From Bacillota bacterium (GTDB lineage: Bacteria; Bacillota; Clostridia; Christensenellales; Aristaeellaceae): a stretch of 36,196 nucleotides of DNA. Under the pieces are notes generated by a model. That model was not told where the DNA came from. It ran no database searches and saw only the letters and a list, made by a program, of their open reading frames with translations. A program made the position numbers and the translations under genes. Every line of letters starts with the position of its first letter. The first letter of the stretch is position 1. Below, one piece after another: positions 31,994 to 36,196 of this stretch. The stretch lies in assembly GCA_023402355.1 (NCBI GenBank), contig JAEXCG010000054.1, positions 1-36,196 of the forward strand, read 5' to 3'.

Positions 31994-33004
31994 CTATCGT
32001 TTTTCGCCCTTCCATTCCCGGTACATTCCCGCGATGATGTCCTCGATGGGGGCTTTGCCGATCTCGACGTCCTCGATTCCGGCGCAGCCGGCGAGGGAAG
32101 CGAGCAGGTCGTGCACGCCCACCTGCGCGCGGTCGAAGGCGTATTCGTGCACGCCGCCCTGCGTGGACAGATACGCGGCTCCGGCGACGGCGGGGGCGTC
32201 GCCCGGCGCGCGCACGCGAATGCGCGCGTACCCGCCCGCCGCTCTGCGCAGCGCGGCGAAGTCCCCGTCGAAGGCGATTTCGCCGCTCCGCAGCAGCACG
32301 ATGCGCTGCGCCATGGCCTCCAGATCGTCCATGTCGTGGCTGGTGACCACGATCGTCACGCCCGCCTCGCGGTTGATGCGCCGCAGAAAGGCGATCATCT
32401 GCTGCTTGGCGAGCACGTCCAGCCCCAGCGTCGGCTCGTCCAGGAACACCACGGAGGGCGAGTGCAGCAGCAGCATGCCCAGGTCCGCGCGCATGCGCTG
32501 GCCGAGGCTGAGCTCGCGCGCGAACGTGTGCAGGATTTCCTTCAGGTCCAGAAGTTCGGTCACCAGCGCCAAATTGTGCGCGTAGACGTCCGCGGGAATT
32601 GCCCATACGTCGCGCTTCCATTCAAAGCTAGTGATGATCGGGTGATCCCACCACAGCTCCGTGCGCTGGCCGAAGCACACGCCGATGCGGCGCATCAGCT
32701 CCACGCGATTTTTTGCGGGGTCCAACCCCAGCACGCGCACCGTGCCGGACGTGGGCGAAAGGATGCCGGAAAGCAGCTTGATCGTCGTGGACTTGCCCGC
32801 GCCGTTTGCGCCCGCGTAGGCGACGAACTCGCCCGGCATCACGCGAAGCGACAGGTGGGAGAGGGCGGCGACCTCCCGCTTTTCGGGGTGAATCAGGTTT
32901 TTTACGATGTCGCGCATGCGGCCCGTGCGCTGCCATTGCTGGTAGACCTTGCTGACGTCAGCGATGTCCAAAGCCGGAGTAACGGCTGCAGCCATTGGTT
33001 GCAT
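31994..33004 (-). CDS. ABC-2 type exporter, ATP-binding subunit
   Basis: This 336-residue ABC ATPase has Walker A GANGAGKST (residues 65-73), Q-loop Q113, a signature of LSLGQ form (165-169), Walker B VVFLDEPT (D189, E190) and the switch His H223. The long N-terminal part and the segment GVCFGQRTELWWDHPIITSF are typical of the COG4586-type ATPases that pair with two ABC-2 permeases. Such systems export drugs, lipids or other amphiphiles; the substrate is unknown. The ATG at 33004 overlaps the end of the preceding permease gene by 47 bases, which suggests translational coupling. It is last in the operon. Confidence 0.9.
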   Translation of the reverse strand: MQPMAAAVTPALDIADVSKVYQQWQRTGRMRDIVKNLIHPEKREVAALSHLSLRVMPGEFVAYAGANGAGKSTTIKLLSGILSPTSGTVRVLGLDPAKNRVELMRRIGVCFGQRTELWWDHPIITSFEWKRDVWAIPADVYAHNLALVTELLDLKEILHTFARELSLGQRMRADLGMLLLHSPSVVFLDEPTLGLDVLAKQQMIAFLRRINREAGVTIVVTSHDMDDLEAMAQRIVLLRSGEIAFDGDFAALRRAAGGYARIRVRAPGDAPAVAGAAYLSTQGGVHEYAFDRAQVGVHDLLASLAGCAGIEDVEIGKAPIEDIIAGMYREWKGEKR

Positions 33005-33788
33005 AATAGTTCATTCCTTTCCGAAAGACGCACTGTGTAAGAAAAATCAGGATTGCGCAAACCGCGAAGAGAAGCAGGTAGGCGGGCGCCCCGGCGCGGC
33101 CGAGCAGCGCCTGCGCGGGCAGCCAGCCGGTCAGCCCGATGGGGAGCGCCGTGCACAGCAGCGCCTGAAGCGCGGGGGCCAGGCCGCCCAGCGGGTACCC
33201 CTTCATTTCGCCGAAGAGGCCGCGCGCGTCCGAGGCGATTTCCTCCGCGGCGGCGGGAGCGTAAAACGCGAGGCAGGAGATGAGGAAAACGGCGCTGATG
33301 ATGATCGCGCACGAGCACAGCGCGCACAGCGCGAGCAGCAGGACGTTTACCTGAAGGCCGCCCGCGTGCGCGGCGTAAGCGCTCAGCGCCGCCCCGCACA
33401 GCAGCATGCTGCACCCGGAGACCGGCGCAAAGCCGGAGGAAAGCAGCTGCATCCAGATGGGAACGGGCTGCAGCACGCAGTGGTCGAGCTGACCGCGCCC
33501 GATGACGCGGCTGATCTGGCCGATGTTGTTGTTTGCAAACAGCAGCATGTACAGGCCGTCCACGATCGTCGCGTAGCCGAGCAGGAAGAGCACCTCCGCG
33601 CGGCTCATGCCGCCCAGCCCGTCAAAGCGGGCCGCGAGCAGGAAGACGCCGGACACGCACGCGGCCGCGCTCACGGTATCCGCGGCCATTTGAAGCAGGC
33701 AATAGCGCGTATCGCGCAGAAACCACAGGATGTCCATGCGCGCGTACACGCGGTAGAGGCGCAGCAGCGTTCGGATCTTAGCCGCCAT
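32958..33788 (-). CDS. ABC-2 type exporter, permease subunit 2
   Basis: This 276-residue membrane protein has about six hydrophobic segments and the characteristic ISRVIGRGQLDHCVLQPVPIWMQLL stretch (about residues 92-116) seen in COG3694-like ABC-2 permeases. The start at 33788 (MAAKIRTLLRLYRVY) overlaps the end of the first permease gene by 11 bases; the longer open frame upstream is not real. Its 3' end overlaps the ATPase gene. Both overlaps indicate a tightly coupled three-gene operon whose products assemble as one exporter. Confidence 0.87.
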   Translation of the reverse strand: MAAKIRTLLRLYRVYARMDILWFLRDTRYCLLQMAADTVSAAACVSGVFLLAARFDGLGGMSRAEVLFLLGYATIVDGLYMLLFANNNIGQISRVIGRGQLDHCVLQPVPIWMQLLSSGFAPVSGCSMLLCGAALSAYAAHAGGLQVNVLLLALCALCSCAIIISAVFLISCLAFYAPAAAEEIASDARGLFGEMKGYPLGGLAPALQALLCTALPIGLTGWLPAQALLGRAGAPAYLLLFAVCAILIFLTQCVFRKGMNYYATNGCSRYSGFGHR

Positions 33789-34563
33789 AGGACACCATCC
33801 TTTCCTGGCTTTTTCTGAAGACGAAGAGCGCGAGCGGCCAGAGGATGAGATTCCACAAGGCCTGCAGCGCGAGCAGCGGCAGCGGACTGGCGCTCCCGAT
33901 GTAGATGGAGAGCGGGGCGCTGGCGATGGAGCCCAGAGGCAGCAGCGCAAACACCCGTCCGACGGACGCGGGCATCAGCGCGAAGGGGATGACCGCGCCG
34001 GAGCAGAGCTCGTAGATCGCCTCGCGCACCTGCGTCGCGGCCCAGCAGCCGTTTTTAAGCCGCATCGCCAGCGCGGAGAAGCACAGATCGAGGGCGAACC
34101 CGAGCGAGGCGCTCAGGGCGAGACTGAGAAGGGAGAGCAGGCCGCAGGAGATACTCCGCGGCAGCGGCGAGATGCCGATCAGCGGGGAGAGCAGCCAGAC
34201 GGGCAGACCGTAAAAGAGGAAGACGGGCACCCACCAGCGGCCGATGGTCTCGGCGGCCAGGCTCTGCAGGATGGACATGGGGCGCGTAAAGCGCCCGATG
34301 AGCGAACCCTCCCAGAGCGCGGAGGTGGCGGGGGTGAGGATGTTGAGCTGTTGGCGCCAGACGGAGGCCATCAGCGAGTAGGTGAGCAGCGCGGGCAGCG
34401 TCATGCCGCCCAGGTCCGCACCGCTCGCCGCGAGGGCGCGCCAGATGAGCGTGAGCAGCAGAAACTGCAAAAAGCGCACGGCGTATTCGCCGCCCACGCC
34501 GAGCAGGTTGCCGTCCAGCACCTGGCGCGCGCACAGCGAGGCTGTAGCGAAAAAACGTTTCAT
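33778..34563 (-). CDS. ABC-2 type exporter, permease subunit 1
   Basis: This 261-residue membrane protein (MKRFFATASLCARQVLDGNLLGV...) has about six hydrophobic segments and resembles COG4587-like ABC-2 permeases, partners of the COG3694/COG4586 pair downstream. The ATG at 34563 follows GGAGGG by 7 bases; the frame upstream to 34698 crosses the terminator hairpin and is rejected. It is first in the operon, 34 bases after an intrinsic terminator that follows a small leader ORF, so expression may need antitermination. Confidence 0.86.
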   Translation of the reverse strand: MKRFFATASLCARQVLDGNLLGVGGEYAVRFLQFLLLTLIWRALAASGADLGGMTLPALLTYSLMASVWRQQLNILTPATSALWEGSLIGRFTRPMSILQSLAAETIGRWWVPVFLFYGLPVWLLSPLIGISPLPRSISCGLLSLLSLALSASLGFALDLCFSALAMRLKNGCWAATQVREAIYELCSGAVIPFALMPASVGRVFALLPLGSIASAPLSIYIGSASPLPLLALQALWNLILWPLALFVFRKSQERMVSYGG

Positions 34564-34590
34564 GGGGATTCCCTCCTTGACATTTGGGCA

Positions 34591-34629
34591 GAAAAATGCC
34601 CGGTGCACCGCAAAAGGACGCACCGGGCA
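34591..34629 (-). terminator. Intrinsic terminator (candidate attenuator) before the ABC-2 operon
   Basis: A 10-bp perfect stem (TGCCCGGTGC 34597-34606 / GCACCGGGCA 34620-34629, 13-base loop) is followed on the minus strand by ATTTTTC. It lies between the leader ORF (ends 34647) and the first permease gene (starts 34563), in the same direction as both. Upstream in the leader, GGCCGGG (34716-34710 on the minus strand) and CCCGGCC (34670-34664) can pair with each other, and GGCCGGG can partly pair with the terminator arm. Confidence 0.72.
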
Positions 34630-34646
34630 CGCAAAGGCAGACCGAA

Positions 34647-34787
34647 TCAGGCTGCGCTTGAGGGGCCGGGACGCGTTGCGGATGCAATTTGGGCGCACTT
34701 TAATAAGGACCCGGCCAGATTACCTGTCTGAATGGCAATATAAGCGATGTTCTGCCAAAGGACCGACTGCTTGAACACGCGCCGCAT
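34647..34787 (-). CDS. 46-residue leader ORF upstream of the ABC-2 exporter
   Basis: An ATG at 34787 with GGGGGGAG shortly upstream opens a 46-codon frame ending with TGA at 34647. The peptide begins MRRVFKQSVLWQNIAYIAIQ and ends GPSSAA; its middle is moderately hydrophobic. It lies just below a good promoter and just above the intrinsic terminator that precedes the exporter genes. It may be a regulatory leader peptide whose translation controls termination, or simply a small protein. I recognise no family. The evidence for translation is the ribosome binding site, the position and the lack of other genes in this 433-base gap. Confidence 0.5.
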   Translation of the reverse strand: MRRVFKQSVLWQNIAYIAIQTGNLAGSLLKCAQIASATRPGPSSAA

Positions 34788-34822
34788 GCGTCTCCCCCCT
34801 TTCCCTACGACAATGTCCATTC

Positions 34823-34851
34823 AGTTTATCACGTCCCCGGGCATGCGTCAA
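34823..34851 (-). promoter_or_regulatory. Predicted promoter of the leader ORF and ABC-2 operon
   Basis: On the minus strand TTGACG (34851-34846) and TAAACT (34828-34823) are 17 bases apart. Transcription would start near 34816, about 29 bases before the leader ORF and 250 before the first permease gene. Confidence 0.72.
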
Positions 34852-34891
34852 GCGCGGATTGTGGCTTCTTTATGAACTGTGGACAAGTCAG

Positions 34892-34920
34892 TTGCTTTTC
34901 GTCTGGCGATACGGTATAAT
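34892..34920 (+). promoter_or_regulatory. Predicted hpf promoter
   Basis: TTGCTT (34892-34897) and a perfect TATAAT (34915-34920) are 17 bases apart, back to back with the minus-strand promoter at 34823-34851. The leader to hpf is about 70 bases. Confidence 0.72.
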
Positions 34921-34996
34921 AAAAGCAAATCGAAGAGGCTTTGAAAGCTGGCATAAAGAAAGATGCCGCAACATGATTCCCGAAGGAGGCTTTCAA

Positions 34997-35533
34997 ATGA
35001 TCGTTCGTTTCGTCACAAAGGATGCCCACGTTCCCCAGAATGTTCTGGACACGATGGAAAAAAAGCTGCATCAGCGCCTGGACGCTTACTACCGCAGCGA
35101 GGAAGAGGATGCCTCCACGATTGTGGTAAAGATCACCGAACGCAAGGGGATCTATAAGGTGGAGATCACCATGCCGTACGGCGGTCATCAGATGCGCACG
35201 GAGAACGAGGAACGCGATCTTTCGCTGCCCGCCCTGGATAAGGGCGTCGATATTCTGGAGCGCCAGATCAAGAAGCACAAGACCCGCATCAATCGCCGCC
35301 TGCGCGAGGTGCCGGAGCTTGCGCCGGACGCCGCCGCGGAGGAGCCGGACGAGCCCTATGCCGTGGTCAAGATCAAGCGTTATGAGAGCAAGCCCATGAG
35401 CGTGCAGGACGCTATATTGGAAATGAACCTGCTGGGACATACGTTCTTCACGTTCTTCAATGCGGACATCAAGCAGGTCTGCACGGTCTATCGCCGCAAC
35501 GACGGCGATTATGGCCTGATCGAAATTGGCTGA
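34997..35533 (+). CDS. hpf: Ribosome hibernation promoting factor, long form
   Basis: HPF binds the 30S subunit and dimerises ribosomes to 100S particles in slow growth. The 178-residue protein has the N-terminal RaiA-like domain (residues 1-105, with FVTKDAHVPQNVLDTMEKKL and ITMPYGGHQMRTENEERDL), a linker, and the C-terminal dimerisation domain (about 123-178, VVKIKRYESKPMSVQDAILEMNLLGHTFFTFFNAD), which marks the long form usual in Firmicutes. The ATG at 34997 follows AAGGAGG; the frame upstream of it spans the promoter and is not used. A small membrane-protein gene follows by 43 bases. Confidence 0.95.
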   Translation: MIVRFVTKDAHVPQNVLDTMEKKLHQRLDAYYRSEEEDASTIVVKITERKGIYKVEITMPYGGHQMRTENEERDLSLPALDKGVDILERQIKKHKTRINRRLREVPELAPDAAAEEPDEPYAVVKIKRYESKPMSVQDAILEMNLLGHTFFTFFNADIKQVCTVYRRNDGDYGLIEIG

Positions 35534-35576
35534 TTCCCTGCCCCTAAAATGGAAACGCTGAGAGGAGGCGACGCCG

Positions 35577-35876
35577 TTGAATCGGAATCTCATCATCCTG
35601 CTGGTCGTGCTCGTCGTGCTGCTGGTCGCCACGATCAGCGCGATCTTCCTGCTGAAGCCCTCGAGCCCCGAGGTGCCGCTGCCGTCGCCCTCCCCTGCGG
35701 TGACGGACATTCCGTCCTATAATCCCGAAGGCGTCGATCCGAACGCGGACGATCCGCTTGCGGGTCTGACGGAGGAAGAGATCGCCGCGCTGGCGATGGG
35801 CGAGGAGGAACAACAGGACTTCGGGAGCGGCTTTGAGGACGTCGTGGACGGTTCTACGCCGATCCCGATCGACTAA
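35577..35876 (+). CDS. Small single-pass membrane protein of unknown function
   Basis: This 99-residue protein starts at TTG (35577) with GAGGAGG upstream. It has one N-terminal membrane segment (about residues 5-26, LIILLVVLVVLLVATISAIF) and a proline-rich, then acidic, probably disordered outer or inner tail with few basic residues. It is probably co-transcribed with hpf and ends in a strong terminator. I recognise no family. Confidence 0.7.
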   Translation: MNRNLIILLVVLVVLLVATISAIFLLKPSSPEVPLPSPSPAVTDIPSYNPEGVDPNADDPLAGLTEEEIAALAMGEEEQQDFGSGFEDVVDGSTPIPID

Positions 35877-35886
35877 AGCGCCTGCT

Positions 35887-35922
35887 ACGGGGCTGCCGCG
35901 GAAGCGGCAGCCCCGTTTCTTT
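35887..35922 (+). terminator. Intrinsic terminator of the hpf operon
   Basis: A 13-bp perfect stem (ACGGGGCTGCCGC / GCGGCAGCCCCGT, loop GGAA) is followed by TTTCTTT. Confidence 0.92.
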
Positions 35923-36016
35923 AGGCAAGTTGTCTATGAGAAGCAAGGGCGGAATGTACAGGGTGCCGAAGGCGCGAAAAGACGGCAAAAAAGGTGAAAA
36001 AAGCCTTGAAAAAGCG

Positions 36017-36196
36017 TTGACAAAGGAGCTGACGTTTGGTATACTAATCAAGCTGTCAGCGAGCGCGAGAAAAGCGAGAAAAACTTCTCGCAAGCTGCAC
36101 AGAAACGATCCTTGAAAACGATACAGAATAGAGAAAAGAAACGCAAAGCAAGGAAAAGACAGTTGATTCTGAAAAGAGTTTTGAATCTTGTGTGAG
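36017..36196 (+). promoter_or_regulatory. Strong promoter and leader, probable start of an rRNA operon
   Basis: A consensus TTGACA (36017-36022) and TATACT (36040-36045), 17 bases apart, follow A-rich tracts (35983-36013) that could act as an UP element. The downstream sequence holds GCGAGAA-AAAC-TTCTCGC (36074-36091), then CCTTGAAAACGATACAGAA and purine-rich, AT-rich sequence to the window end, without a plausible protein gene. This resembles leaders of clostridial rRNA operons. The 16S gene itself would begin beyond the window. Confidence 0.65.

Noticed and set aside
35930..36115. 61-codon lysine-rich open frame
   Set aside because: It spans the probable rRNA promoter and leader and has no ribosome binding site; lysine codons come from the A-tracts.
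1..36196. CRISPR arrays, tRNA genes, integrases or prophage genes
   Set aside because: I saw no regularly spaced repeats, no tRNA-like T-loop pattern with a cloverleaf, and no integrase or phage proteins. The only repeats are the two-copy element and its remnant.

Overview
The window reads as a chromosomal segment of a GC-rich, Gram-positive-type Firmicute. Most likely it is an anaerobic gut clostridium; a Christensenellales-like lineage is my guess and is not proven. Reasons: strong AGGAGG-type ribosome binding sites, TTGACA/TATAAT promoters with 17-base spacers, many intrinsic terminators, a long-form hibernation factor, a Fur/PerR-like box before a catalase, and strongly G/C-ending codons in nearly all genes. 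One AT-rich island near 19.5-20.7 kb stands apart in composition.

Layout. (1) 1-784: the 3' part of a DinG/XPD-type helicase. (2) 833-13196: a galacturonate (pectin uronate) catabolic locus. It holds an IclR-family regulator, uxaB, uxaA, uxaC, kdgF, a KDPG aldolase fused to a glyoxalase-like domain, a TRAP binding protein, and, after a repeat element and an inserted ITPase gene, the oppositely oriented TRAP permeases, then divergent kdgK. Together they would import hexuronate, isomerise, reduce and dehydrate it to KDG, phosphorylate it, and cleave it to pyruvate and glyceraldehyde-3-phosphate. An 11-bp perfect inverted repeat sits between dctQ and kdgK, and a related GTTCATC site lies just downstream of the iclR promoter; they may be one regulon. 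(3) 13197-15690: a LysR regulator divergent from a CPA2-type cation/proton antiporter with a structured leader. (4) 15699-19406, minus strand: serC-serA (serine synthesis), then a glyoxalase-type VOC enzyme and a UlaG-like metallo-hydrolase. (5) 19407-20650: AT-rich island with a nucleoside-phosphorylase-like gene. (6) 20803-23729: two paralogous secreted NAGPA-domain proteins and an unrecognised secreted protein. (7) 23750-25498: a DnaA-box cluster and dnaA, with no dnaN beside it. (8) 25789-28034, minus strand: rarA and a ZnuA-like binding protein with altered metal ligands. (9) 28168-31969: trpS, an orphan secreted protein, and catalase. (10) 31994-34851, minus strand: a three-gene ABC-2 exporter operon preceded by a promoter, a 46-codon leader ORF and an intrinsic terminator, which looks like an attenuator. 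(11) 34892-35922: hpf and a small membrane-anchored protein. (12) 36017 to the end: a strong promoter and AT-rich leader, probably the start of an rRNA operon.

The features most worth a second look are the leader-ORF/terminator arrangement before the ABC-2 exporter, a ~157-bp structured dispersed repeat present twice between convergent genes with direct repeats on both sides, and the paired candidate operators of the uronate locus. All identifications were made by reading the sequence without database searches.
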